Below are positions 32,882 through 44,300 of a stretch of DNA of 64,000 bases, in pieces. The notes beneath the pieces were generated by a model. That model saw only the letters and a list, made by a program, of their open reading frames with translations. It had not been told where the DNA came from and ran no database searches. Both the position numbers and the translations under genes were made by a program. This DNA is from Favolaschia claudopus (Eukaryota; Basidiomycota; Agaricomycetes; Agaricales; Mycenaceae), in NCBI GenBank assembly GCA_037176885.1, contig JAWWNJ010000097.1:124001-188000 (forward strand), written 5' to 3'. Positions within the stretch are counted from its first letter, which is position 1; every line of letters starts with the position of its first letter.

Positions 32882-35800
32882 ATGGACACCAGCGCTGATC
32901 TCTCTGATCTCACTTCCCTCAACACTTCGCTTTCCACATCCACGCCTCCCCCCAATTCCAGCTTCGGCTCCGAGCAATATCCCGTCGTTGACGATTTGTC
33001 GGGCTACAGCCACGACTTCTTCAGGGACCTACCTGGCCTCCAATCCCCAGAGCGCCCAGATTCCAATCTTGTGCCCCCCATTTCCAATCTTGTTTTTCCC
33101 GGCTCTGTAAGCGGCGCGGTGCCAGAGGAGGATGCAAATGAAGTCGACGCTGACCCGGGCGCCAATGACAATAGCGATGACGAAGAAGACTTCGAGGAAG
33201 AGTCGTTCGGAGACTTGCGCCCCAGAAGAGCGCCCGGCGACGATGAGGAGGAGGAGGAGGATGAGCTCCAGTCGTCTCCAGCGCGCCCTGCAGAACGCAA
33301 AACCCCGCTTCAGGTCGACTCCCTCCACTCCCACTACGCTCTCCCTCCGCGCGCCGAAGAGGCCCAGCTTGGCGGAGGCTACAAACGCCGAGAAGCCTCG
33401 CCGCTTCCCCCTCACCTCCAGCCAACCACTCGTTTGCGTCGCGACATCAAGCCGAGTGCGCGCAGCACCGCCGAGACAGCCGCGCCTCATGAAATGCGTG
33501 CTGAATCGTCGCAAGCTGTCGGTGCACCTGCCGTAGCGCCCACGCCTGCACCTGCCGCTATGCCTGTTCCCGCCCCCGCGCCTACTCGTCCCACCGATCC
33601 GCTTCCCCGCCTCGATCTCGCTCGTATCCACACGGAGAGATTGCGTTCAACACCACCCCCGCAGCGTGCAAATACCCCTCCCCAGCGTGCTCGCACCCCC
33701 TTGGATGGCGCGCGAGCAGCGGCCCTCCTGCGTCCTGCACCAGCTCCGCCCCGCGCTGTGTCCGTACCTCCCTCTCAGCCTGCGCCTCCGACTCAGCCCA
33801 CGACTCGGCCTCCGTCTCCAACTCGGCCTCCGTCTCCGACTACTCGGCCTCCGTCGCCGCCTCCGCCTCGGCCTCCGCGCCAGCGATCGTGTCCGCCAAC
33901 TCCCGATCGTTCTCTTCTCCCACCACCACCAACCCACTACGACTACTGGCAAAAACACGACCTTCCCCCGCCACCCTCAGGCTATATGGGGGCCAACGAG
34001 TTCGAAGAACTCAATCGCTCCATTGAGCAGCCCTTCCCGCCCTCGTCAGCACCTCAACCCTCCAATCCAGCGGCGCTCTTCGACGACGGCGTCGACGTCG
34101 AGATGACAGCCCCGCAGCACAACGAAGATGCTGCCTCAACAGTCGGCGACAACGATGAGACTCGCTCTACCTCCGTGGTAGAGCGTGCAGATACTCCTCT
34201 CTCGTTGTCGGCCATTGACAACGAAGACGTCGAGATGGAGGATGAGGAGGTGGAGACGGCGACGGCGACGGACGGTGGGATGGATGTGGAGGGGCATGGG
34301 GATGAGGTGAGCGAAGGCGGAGGTGGAGGCGACGGGGAAGTCGATGGCAAATCTGCCATCGACCCTGGTGGGCGCCCATCAAAAAGCTTGGTGGGGTGGC
34401 GCAAGGCGTTCATCCAGGACGTGCAGGAGATGTCGAAGATGTACGTGCAGCGGAGTGGGATCCCCCCCGAGCGTTTCATGAAGGCCTTGGGCAGTCACAC
34501 CGCCGGAGGCTTCAACCCGTGGAACACCTACCAAACCTTCGCGACCGACCCCGACAACATTGTCAATGAATATCGACGGATTGCGCCGGCCGGCTGGCGG
34601 CCGGTTATAGACGAGATACCCACCCTCGGACGGGGTGAGCGCCTCGCCATGTTCAACAAGTTCAAGGCGCTGTGGGGGGATGAAAAGGCGAAGCTCATCT
34701 TGCAGACATACGACGAGAAGATCTTCTGCGAGAAGGGTGAGACCTTGATAAATAGGCAGCGTGCTTTTGAGAAGCAGTGTCAGGAGTTCACCGAGACGGT
34801 ATGTCGCCTACCCTCTCTTCTATTTTCATTTTGTTTACTTACTCTTTCATAGCTGGAAACCTTCGGCGACAAAAAACAAGACGCGATAATTTTCTTTGTG
34901 GCATCGGTTGTCAGCGAAGACATGGAGCTCGGTAGAATCATCGCTACACCTGGTCTCAACACATCGGTACGTATTTTCAATGCCTCTTGTATTTTCAGTA
35001 CTCATATTTATCGCAGTTCGCCGAGGCCTTCAAGGACGGAGCGACTGGACGACCGTATTCAGCTTCTGATCTGCTCGGCGTGGCCAAGACTTGCGCATAG
35101 TGAGTTTTTTTTTCTTCTTTTGCCTATTGTGTACGCTAATTCGCCTTCAGCAATTCACGTATGAAGCAGAATTTGTCTGGAGGGACCGTCCTCGATCCAG
35201 GCCCAGCACCTCCCACCCCGGCCTTTGTGCCAGCGACAGGATCTGGAGCCTCCGCCGGAGCCTCCGCGGCCTCCGCCATGGCCTCCGCAGCCTCCGCCAC
35301 CGCCTCCGTCACCCCCGCAACGGCCTCCTCGCACGCACCTACCGCCTCCACTCCTGTCCCCAGTGCCTCCGCTTCCACCTCCACCATCACCGTAAAGACG
35401 GAGGGCACCGGGGGCACGAGAAAGAAGAAGAAGGACGGGCTGCGTGCAGAGCAGATGAACTGGCAGGACACCACCTTTTACAACATCATCGACTCATTTC
35501 CCGTCGAAAAGGAGGACCATGCCTGGCTCCGAACCCGCTGGAGCGCCATGAGCATTGCGGAGCTCGGGTACGACGTCTTCCGCAAGGAGAAGCCTGCGGA
35601 GTTCTCCTGGCTCCCCCTGCACCGGATCCTCAAGAAGAACGGCGTCCGCCTCGTCGGCTATCCCAACAATCTCATGTTTCCTGGGGAGACTGAGAAGGGC
35701 AGGACCCAGGCCACGGGGTCTTGGCGTATGGCCCACATGGCCTACTTCAACCTCGCGCTGCGGGAGTACGAACGGAACCCGGCGCACGGTATGCGTGTTC

Positions 35801-37178
35801 AAGCGCATGATCCATCGGCAACAGGAGGTAAGCTGGATTTTCTTTTACCATTCCGCTATTTTTCTAACGTCTCTCGTTAGATGATTTTGTTATCATCTCG
35901 CACGATTACGATTCGCCCCCTCCCCCCGGACCTCCAGAGGCTGTGGAACTCTATTGGAACAACGGCGGTGGCAAGCGGGTGCGCTGTGTCCACCAGAACG
36001 GCGACTTTTATACCGCCTCCATCGACCTCGCACATGGAGGGAGCCCCGCTGTTGGCGCCACCCTCTTCCAAAAGCGCGCTACGACGAGCAAGAAGGATGC
36101 CAAGGAGGATGAGGAGGGGGACGAGGTTGTGGAGGTGACGCAGCCGACGAAGCGTACGAAGAAGGCACCGACAAAGGCACCGACAAAGGCCGCCACGAAG
36201 GCTCCGCAGCCTCCGACGGAGGCTCCGACGCAGCCTCCGCCGGTGGCCTCCACGTCCGCGAGGCCTTCGCGCTCCACTGCACGACCACGCCCCAAGGCGT
36301 TGACGGAGGAGATGAAGGCAGAGAAGAAGCAAAAGGCAAGGGGGAAGGCGGTTGAGGTCGACGTCGAGAGCCAGGACACCGACGACGACATCCCGCTGAC
36401 GGCGAAGACCCAAGGCAAGCGCAAGGCGGTCGACGACAACAACGAGTACGTCGAGCCAACCCCGCGCGCCTCCAAAACCAAGGACACCAAACGGGGGCGG
36501 ACGCCGACTGCTCCCCCTGCCCCCTCTCCACCCTCCGACTTCTTCTTCGCATCTGACACCGACAACGCGCAGCCGCCGGTCAAGAGACACAAGGCACGCG
36601 CGGACGGGCCCGTCTCAGCGCCGCCTGTGTGGTCCAGCAGGGTGGAGGAAGGAAGGCGCCGCCGAAGGCCGCCGCGAAGGCTCCGGAAAAACAAAAACAC
36701 GTCTCCTTCGCCAACGACCCCGAGAGGTTGGCTGCCCGGCGTGCAGCGATGGCGGCTCTTCCCGCGCCCGAGCATTGGCCAGCGGACGAATACGCGATCG
36801 GGGACTCGAGACGGCCGCCGCCAAAATCAAAGAGGTCAACGAGGTCGAGCACGCGAGCTGCTAATCCGCCGCTCATCCCAGATGAGCCTGAGCCGGTGAT
36901 TCCTCCATTTTCTTACCCTGCCCCACCCCCTAACACCCAGCACAAGGGGATCATGTATTCTGTTGATGGAACGGGGGTCCCCATCGGCAGGGTTTTCGCG
37001 CAGCCTCAAAGTGGGTCGCATGTCCTCGTCGACGGCCTGTCCCCAGCTCCATCTGCTCCCCCTGCTCCCACCCCTGCCCTTCCCACTGCGCCCGCACCAC
37101 CCTTCCTCCAAGGTCCCGCGCCAACCGCTGGGGCGCCGACGACGGTTGATCTGGCGTCCTACCAGGCGATGCAGGCGC
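32882..37178 (+). CDS. Uncharacterised KDZ companion protein, exons 1-5 (cut by the Ty3 element)
   Basis: Exons joined by GT-AG introns in one frame: 32882-34798, 34853-34966, 35017-35099, 35151-35827 and 35881-37178. The N-terminal 480 residues are low-complexity: acidic runs (DDEEEEEDE), Pro-rich runs (RPPSPT) and acidic/Gly runs. A conserved-looking domain follows: GWRKAFIQDVQEMSKMYVQR, GGFNPWNTYQTFA, LGRGERLAMFNKFKALWG and KKQDAIIFFVASVVS. Exon 4 is Ala-Ser-rich, then has a second folded-looking part (QMNWQDTTFYNIID...RMAHMAYFNLALREYE). Exon 5 is basic (KKKQKARGK), and a frame change near 36620 separates it from the KHVSFANDPERLAARR segment. I do not recognise the fold. The last codons lie beyond the retrotransposon at 49986-50073. 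Confidence 0.65.
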
Positions 37179-37668
37179 TGCGAGACGTGGCTCGCTGAAG
37201 GGGCTCAGTCAAAGCAGCAGCACAGGTCGAGTTTTGTGGAAAAGACCCAAGGACGGTCCAATGTATTGATGGTACAGTTTACAGGCGAACTATTCACGCT
37301 ATAAACTGTACAAGATAGATCTCTTTCGAATATTCAAGAAGAGATTGTCGAGATAGGCACAGATAAAAGAAACTAGCAACCGTTAGTATTTAGAGAAGGT
37401 ACGGTTGCTTACCTTCAATGACTATTCAATCCCTTTTAACACACCCGTGCCTCCCTAAAGCCTGGAGTTACTCGACAGCGCTTTAAGAGGCTAATTAGGT
37501 GACTGTTTTGGGTGAAAGAAGAATAGATTCACACGATCAGGTTGTCATCGTCACATAGTGACGATGACAACGCACAATTTGCTAAAAGTACATGCTACGT
37601 CGTAAAAAAGGATATCATAGTAAGTAAAATCATTATAGTCCCTGGGGTTATAAGCATCAGGCCTTACA
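37179..37668 (-). repeat. 3' LTR of the Ty3 element
   Basis: 490 bp, matching 49496-49985 with one difference seen. On the minus strand this is the downstream LTR. Confidence 0.93.
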
Positions 37669-37686
37669 GAGCCCCCCTATCCTTTT
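37669..37686 (-). other. Polypurine tract
   Basis: On the minus strand AAGGATAGGGGGGCTC directly abuts the 3' LTR, the position expected for the plus-strand DNA primer of an LTR retrotransposon. Confidence 0.7.
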
Positions 37687-37687
37687 T

Positions 37688-40582
37688 TCAAGCGATAGGT
37701 TCGTATACTTCCGGCAAAACAATGTCCGAAATATTCATGTCTCGCCAGTCCACCGGATAGGATTTCTCAAACAATCGCTGACCTTCTTCGAAGTTAGAAG
37801 CGCTAGGAACGATCCCGTCAAAGTCTCTGTCCTTGGCTCTCGTGGAATTGAAGCGAGGAGCGCGGAAGAATTGATTCCAAGCCCCCCGGTTACGCCAACA
37901 AAGACTAGGAACGGCCCCAAAAATTTCCTTGCGAACGGACTCCAGTAGTTTGAACGCGCGAGCTGAGAGATAGCCTCGCACGACCCAGGTGGAAGACTCG
38001 AAAATCTCTGGAGGAGGCCATAAGGTAGTCTCCGATTCCTGGTCGTTACCCGGAATCCTGCCAATGAGAAGACTTATTTCGCTGGGGGAGACGCTGTCGG
38101 CTGTGTAGAATTCGCTCAAGTCGTTGTCGAATAGCTTCGTCTCGCCTTTGTCGAAATGAGTAACTTGAAGGCTGGGTCCATTAGCAAAGGTTTGGACAAT
38201 TTCGCGATTGTAAAGCTCGGCGATATAACGTAACACTCCTCCCATCCGCACGAAAGCAATGGATTCCGGACGGGAAAGTAGCGCACTGAGCTTGGCGAGA
38301 TAGTCCGTGTAAGTAGCCATCACTCCTGCTTTGTTCCAAAGAAGTGGTTCATCGACATAGCCCGGCTGGTAGAGGGAAGACAGCGTGCTCTGTTGTAGGA
38401 AAGGGATAGGTGCGTCATTAAACTTTCGGACGTCTGAACGTAAGACGTATATCTCGAAAGGAATGCCGTGTCGGATAGCCATGAACATCAAGTCTTCGAA
38501 GTTCTCGACGCTGGGATTGCGGACGGCCAGCAGCTTGAAACGCCAATAAGAACGAGGATCTTTGAAGGCTAAGCGAGAGTTGGTAAGCCAACCCAAGTTG
38601 ACGGAAACCCCTTCGATTGGCGGATAAGGTGGGTCAGTCTCCAAGACTAATGTACCCCACGCGAGCAAGCCTTGACGCGCTTCCGTTTCCGTGAGCACAG
38701 GAGGAGGCCCGACCGGTGCGGAAATTTGAGGCACGTCCGTGGGGGCATTGCCTTGGCTTTGAGCAGGTGCTTCTCCGGGACGGGATATCTCATGATTTCC
38801 CAAACGAGCTCTAAATTCCCCCCCTCTACTTGCGAGACTCCTAGCGTCTGAAAGCGTGTCGCTGCCTGGGATAGCCGGTTCACCGGACGAAGAAAGACCT
38901 CCCGCCATACGACGCACCCACTCCGACGTGTAGAGCGAAGAGGCATTCGCGCGAACGCGCTCCGATATCTTGCGACGATCTTCCATGTGACGGGTTTCAA
39001 TCCCCATGCGATTCAGAAGTGAGTCGCGAGAGAGAGGTTGGTCTCCCACTTGCGTCGTGATTTGTACTTCCGCTCCTTCCGATCTAGGTTTTTTAGCACG
39101 AGGTTCGTCAATGGCAGGAGGCTCGCGACGAGGCTCGCTAGTGGGGCCTCGCATGGTAGTCTGCGCTCCGCTGTAGGTGCTGAAGAAACGATCGACGCGG
39201 GGCGCATGCACATTCTTGACTCTTTCCCTGACAATGACGGTCCTTTCGAAGAATACCGACTTCTCTATTTCACTATCGGCGGTGTACTCTTGAGCGAAAG
39301 TCGAAAGGTCATGGTTGTGCATCTCCGGCTGAACCCTGGCCATTGGCGGCTCGTCAAGCTGCCTGGGGTTCTGCCGGAAGTAGATGTACATAGGAATCAT
39401 GTTAGGAGACCCATCGAGAGACCGCTTCTCAAAGACCTTGAAGCGTTCCGAGATAGCACGGATCTCGTTAGCGTTCCTCAAGATGCGTAACCCGAAAGGC
39501 GTGAAGTCAACGACGCCATGGTCTGCGCCAGGTTTAAAGGAATTCAGAGGCTGCCCCATGCGACCCGCGTGCGCAAATTGAAAAAACCAGTCCGATTCAT
39601 CCAGACGAACGCGCCATTGTTGATAACTGGGCAAGTTGGAATAATCCAAGTAAGCTCGGGGGTCTCTTTCGATCATAGCTCGAGCCTCTCCCCAGAATTC
39701 CGGACTCAGACGAAAGAACCGATCCGAGCGACTCATATCGCTCGTCCACGCGAAGTGAATGGGTACATTGTGAGCGATGAGATGGAGGAAGTTCGATTCG
39801 TGGGCGTCGCGTGGCATGTGGTATATCACCCCAATCTTACGACGATCCTCGAGACGGAGACTCCGAATATACTCGGTATCTTCCTCATCCAACCCGTATG
39901 TGAATAAGTCGGCGATCGAATCAAACCAAATCAGGAATCCGAGGCAAGATATGATATGAGACTTGGCTTCATCAACCACCTCTGCCGCTCGCTCGAAGGA
40001 GTAGCAAGGAAGGGATAAATCCACGAACGAGGGTTCGGGAGGAAGACTTCCCACACGTTCAGGATCTCCATAGTAGCAGTACCAAGGGCTGCGCGAAGCT
40101 ACGTGATGACAAATACGGTAGAGCTTTTCGCCAGTCCACACGGCACGAGAGGTCCAATCCTCATCGATAGAATATCCAGCTGGTGCACGGAGGGTATGCT
40201 CATCGTCTGAAGCTTCACTGTTACCTCCAGGAATGTCGGTGTACTCCATCGTCAGCGGAGTGTAGCCTGACGCGAAGGCGAAGGCGAGCGGGTCGACCAG
40301 CCCTTCCGAGAATGGAGCAGGGACGAGCTCACTAGATGGGCACCAGCCAAGCCAATGCTCTGTGGCGTTGTACAGAATCGGCTTCTTACGAAAGTCAAAG
40401 ATCTTCTTGAGTTCAAGCGGAGTGTCGGGGTGCAAGACCAACGGCGGCTTGTCGAGGTAGTCTACCACTTGAGGGATAATAGCTGCTGGAGACGCGAGGA
40501 AAGAGCCAAAAGTGATGCCATTGACCAAACCCCAAGTGGGTACCGCATAATCGCTATCCTTGTCTATCGGAAAATCATCCAT
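37688..40582 (-). CDS. Extra 964-residue ORF of the Ty3 element, unknown function
   Basis: The ATG (40580-40582) starts MDDFPIDKDSD and the frame runs without interruption to the polypurine tract. It has no signal peptide and no evident membrane helix, so it is not envelope-like. The N-terminal half (to about residue 420) looks globular, with many aromatic residues (WYCYYGDP, FLIWFDSIADLFTYGLDEED, WRVRLDESDWFFQFAHAG). A charged, Pro/Ser-rich middle follows with PRAKKPRSEG, a possible nuclear signal. The C-terminal third is globular again (SYWRFKLLAVRNPSVENF). It lies 475 bp downstream of the chromodomain frame, so it needs its own promoter, splicing or reinitiation. I do not recognise a family. 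Confidence 0.82.
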   Translation of the reverse strand: MDDFPIDKDSDYAVPTWGLVNGITFGSFLASPAAIIPQVVDYLDKPPLVLHPDTPLELKKIFDFRKKPILYNATEHWLGWCPSSELVPAPFSEGLVDPLAFAFASGYTPLTMEYTDIPGGNSEASDDEHTLRAPAGYSIDEDWTSRAVWTGEKLYRICHHVASRSPWYCYYGDPERVGSLPPEPSFVDLSLPCYSFERAAEVVDEAKSHIISCLGFLIWFDSIADLFTYGLDEEDTEYIRSLRLEDRRKIGVIYHMPRDAHESNFLHLIAHNVPIHFAWTSDMSRSDRFFRLSPEFWGEARAMIERDPRAYLDYSNLPSYQQWRVRLDESDWFFQFAHAGRMGQPLNSFKPGADHGVVDFTPFGLRILRNANEIRAISERFKVFEKRSLDGSPNMIPMYIYFRQNPRQLDEPPMARVQPEMHNHDLSTFAQEYTADSEIEKSVFFERTVIVRERVKNVHAPRVDRFFSTYSGAQTTMRGPTSEPRREPPAIDEPRAKKPRSEGAEVQITTQVGDQPLSRDSLLNRMGIETRHMEDRRKISERVRANASSLYTSEWVRRMAGGLSSSGEPAIPGSDTLSDARSLASRGGEFRARLGNHEISRPGEAPAQSQGNAPTDVPQISAPVGPPPVLTETEARQGLLAWGTLVLETDPPYPPIEGVSVNLGWLTNSRLAFKDPRSYWRFKLLAVRNPSVENFEDLMFMAIRHGIPFEIYVLRSDVRKFNDAPIPFLQQSTLSSLYQPGYVDEPLLWNKAGVMATYTDYLAKLSALLSRPESIAFVRMGGVLRYIAELYNREIVQTFANGPSLQVTHFDKGETKLFDNDLSEFYTADSVSPSEISLLIGRIPGNDQESETTLWPPPEIFESSTWVVRGYLSARAFKLLESVRKEIFGAVPSLCWRNRGAWNQFFRAPRFNSTRAKDRDFDGIVPSASNFEEGQRLFEKSYPVDWRDMNISDIVLPEVYEPIA

Positions 40583-41056
40583 GATGCACTGCGCTTATCG
40601 AGGCAACGAATCGAAAGATTCAAGTTCGCTGGAGCTCGCCAGAGGGGTTCAGCCGATCGAATATTCAAGTCAGCTTAGACCCTCGGAAGCAGTGTGCACA
40701 ACGGAGTCCCAAGTGAGACGAGCGAGCAAGAGAGAGAGAGACGGAGAGAGGAGAGACAGAAGGGAGAGAAACGAGAACGTGAGAGAGATTGAGACAAGAT
40801 GAGAAGAATATAAGAGCATGGATGGAGTCGTGAGAGGGGAATCGATAGGAATTCTCCGAGCGGACAGATCCACGCGGAGCTCCGAAGACGAGAGTCAGAT
40901 GGTGAAGGGAACGATTGATTAACAAGAAGACTTGAAGCCAATAGCAGGTACCGCCAGGATCCAGGGAAGAACAAGAGCTTAGACATGAGAGAGGATAAAG
41001 ACGGAAGTGAAGGAGTCTGAGCGGGGCCGGCCCGGGCTATCCAGCACAGCTTCCCA
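40583..41056 (-). promoter_or_regulatory. Leader of the extra ORF, with a long pyrimidine tract
   Basis: On the minus strand this 474 bp gap contains a CT-rich run (complement of 40726-40800, GA-rich on the + strand) and a TTATATTC box just upstream of it. CT-rich tracts near transcription starts are common in fungal promoters. A strong donor-like GTAAGT overlaps the end of the chromodomain frame (about 41060), so splicing to the extra ORF is an alternative. Confidence 0.4.
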
Positions 41057-41323
41057 TCACTTACGTGACTTTGCTGATTCCTTCTCAAACACCCTCACCA
41101 TCTCGGGCGCGTTGCGAAGATCTTTTCTACTTTGCCAAGTGTCGTGCTCTGGTCCGTAATGCTTCCACCTAACAAGCCACATATTCTGCTTCTTGGACTT
41201 GTCATATCGTTTCCCGACGATTCTGTCGACTTCGTATTCCTCCGACACAAACTTGTCCTCTCTGGTGTCGGTCATCGTCGTTCTCGGTTCCCATTCAGAT
41301 GGACTAGCTCGGTACGGCTTCAA
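41057..41323 (-). CDS. Chromodomain of the Ty3 integrase, now in a separate frame
   Basis: The frame encodes KFVSEEYEVDRIVGKRYDKS and MWLVRWKHYGPEHDTWQ, a chromodomain with its aromatic positions (Y, W, Y, W) followed by an acidic/helical end (VRVFEKE). It directly follows the integrase C terminus but is out of frame with it because of the 16 bp repeat at 41341-41436. Chromodomains at this position guide integration toward modified histones. In this copy it is probably not translated with the integrase. Confidence 0.82.
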   Translation of the reverse strand: MKPYRASPSEWEPRTTMTDTREDKFVSEEYEVDRIVGKRYDKSKKQNMWLVRWKHYGPEHDTWQSRKDLRNAPEMVRVFEKESAKSRK

Positions 41324-44300
41324 ATGGTCCAGGTTGAATATAGGATACCCAGGGTATAGGATACCCAGGGTATAGGATACCCAGGGTATAGGATACCCAG
41401 GGTATAGGATACCCAGGGTATAGGATACCCAGGGTAGCGGTCGTCGAGCCTTAAACGGTAAGTCCTGGGATTAATCCTCTGTAAGATCTCGAAAGGGCCT
41501 ATCCATCGCTGTACAAGTTTGGCACCTGCACCCTTAGCGTCAACCCATTCCAACGAATGTGGATTTATCAAGACTCGTGATCCGACTTTGAATTCAGGAA
41601 CGTCCCGACGACCTCGATTGTGGTAGGTTAGCTGCTCCTGCTGGGCTCGTGCAATTGCCAATCGAGCGTTCTCTCTGGCCACCCTTAGCCGTTCCAGGTG
41701 AGCACTTGTGCCTTTATCCATCCCATAGCTGGACGCTGACCCGGGCTCTCCCGGAAGCAGGAAGTCTAGCGGAGTCTTGGGCTCAAATCCGTATAGCAGG
41801 AAGAATGGAGTAGTGCCGATAGATGAATGCATGTTGCTATTATATGCGAATTCCAGCAATTTCAACCACCGCATCCAATCTGATCGATCTTTCGCTACGA
41901 ACGCCCTCAGCATCGTTTCCAGCTGTCGATTCAAGTTCTCCGTTTGACCATCGTGCTGGGGATGGTGCGAGGAAGATAGTGACATTTTGGTTCCCAGAGC
42001 TACTGTTACTGCTGTCCAGAAGTCTGAGGTCCAGCGAGGATCACGGTCTGCGATGATACTGTCTGGTAATCCAAACCGCGACACGATATGTTCTACGAAT
42101 AATTCCGCAAAACCTTGAGCAGTAAGTCCTGAAGTCGTTGGTATGAAGGAAGCGTGTTTGGTGAGTCGATCGACGACGACGAGAATGGAATTGTATTCTT
42201 CCGACCAAGGCAAATTAACGATCAGGTCCAATGAAATGGATTCGTATGGGCGCGATGGAATGGGATTTGGCGTAAGAAATCCGTACTTCGTGAAGTTTCT
42301 AGATTTGATCTTTTGACAGATGTCGCAAGAAAGCACAAAATCCTCGATGTCTAATTTCATTCGTCTCCAATAGAACTTTGAACTGAGCTTGTCCCATAGA
42401 CGTTCAGGGCTCGTATGCGGAGACTGCGCCGGCGATTCGTGAGCCTCCACGATAACTTCTCTTCTCTTTGACTTGGGGACACATAGACGTGGATGGTAGT
42501 CGGCATCCCTGAAAAGAAGTAATCCGTCTTTCGATTTGAAGAATCGCTGCCCTGGCTTCCAAGTTCCTTGGACTACATCCTCCTGCTTCATGATCGCGCG
42601 AAACTCGAGATCCTCGTCGTAAGCTTGTATCCAAGAACGTCTCAACTCCTCACTTATCCCTATGTTGATGTTAGGAGGAGGATTTAGAGCCCCCCAGTAT
42701 GCGGCAGACGGCTCCAACGTGTCCAATTCTTCCTCACTGTCGAGCTCCGGCTGTACTAACTCTGGCTTTTGACGAAGATCTGTTTGAATATCCGCTTTAC
42801 CCCCCCCAGTCTCGATGCTCGGAATCAAGGGAGCAGAAATATCCATCAGTTGTGCAGCAGGCAAAGGAGGTCTCGGCTCCTCTTCGTAATCCGAGCAGGG
42901 AGCGGCTTTGCGACGCTTATCTTCGTCTGGCCTCGAGGTATCTCCCCCAAGTCTTTCAGTGCCTCCACTTTGACTCCGAGTCACTGCGAAAGAACTCGCT
43001 CTTCCTTCCAGTGCGTCGTCCAGGGTCCATGCGAAGAATGTTGCTCTTTCTGCAGGCGTACGCTCAGTCCAAGCTTCCTGAGCGTCTTTCAGATCGTTTG
43101 ACATCTGAATAGGCTCAGAGCTCTCTTGCGTCGGGGAAATGTGCACTGAAGGAGCTCGCGGAAGACGAGAAAGAGGGTCTACGTTTGAATGTACGCGACC
43201 AGGACGGTGAATGATTTCTAACCCAGGTGCGTAGGCTGAAAAAACGGCCCCCCATGCGGCTAACCTTCTGTTGGCGTTCTCATAGGTTCTAGCCCACTGC
43301 AGCGCCGAGTGATCGGTCACCAGCAATATCTTCTCCCCTTCCACAAATGGTTGGAACTTGATCAGACTTTCCTTGGCTGCCAAAGCTTCCCGCTCAGTCG
43401 TGGAGTACCGTGTTTCAGCGCCCTTGAAGGACCGCGACCAATATCCAATAACCCTTTCCACATGAACTACCGAATCATCCAACGACGACCCCCATGCGTC
43501 CACGTAGTCTGTGTCATTGATCTTGGATGACAACTTCGTCACTAGTCTAGGAGGCGGCAATCCCGCTGAGAAGGCTTTCTCGAGCTTTTCGTAGGCCTTG
43601 GTGCCTTTTAAGTCGGCAACTCGTATCGGCTGGATCTGCTGTAATGCGGCCCCCGCTGCTTCGTCTGAGGCGTCGGTATACAATCGGTAAGGTAAGCCTT
43701 CGATAGGGTGGCCAAGCAATGGAGCCGACTGAAGAGCTTCCTTGGCAGCTCGAAAAGCGTATTCCTCGTCATCTCCCCAGTACCACTTCACGTCTTTCCT
43801 GAGGAGTTTGAACAACGGGGCGCAGATGCTAGCGTAGAACGGAATGAATGAAGAGAAATATACAATCATTCCCAAGAAACCTTGCAGCTGTGAGAGTTTT
43901 CGTGGGCGTTCCAAATCCATTATGGCTTGAACCTTCTCAGCGTGCGTCGACAACCCCAATCTGGACACCTTGTGGCCAAGCAGCAATATAGAAGAATAGA
44001 AGAGATGACATTTGTTCGGAGACAAAGTCACCCCCGCTTTCTCAATCGCCCCTAGCACCTTGTCTAAGTGCTCAATGTGGTCCTCGTAAGTCTTCGAGTA
44101 TACCACGATGTCGTCGATGTACACTAAACAAAATAGCCACAGGTATGGAGCCAAAATTCCCTGCATAATCCGCTGGAAAATTGGTGGTCCATTCCGTAGA
44201 CCGAACGGCATCCGACGAAACTGCGCCAGTCCCCGGTGCGTCCGGAAAGCGGTCTTCTCCACATCTTCTGGGGCGATTTCCAACTGATTAAAGCCTGCCA

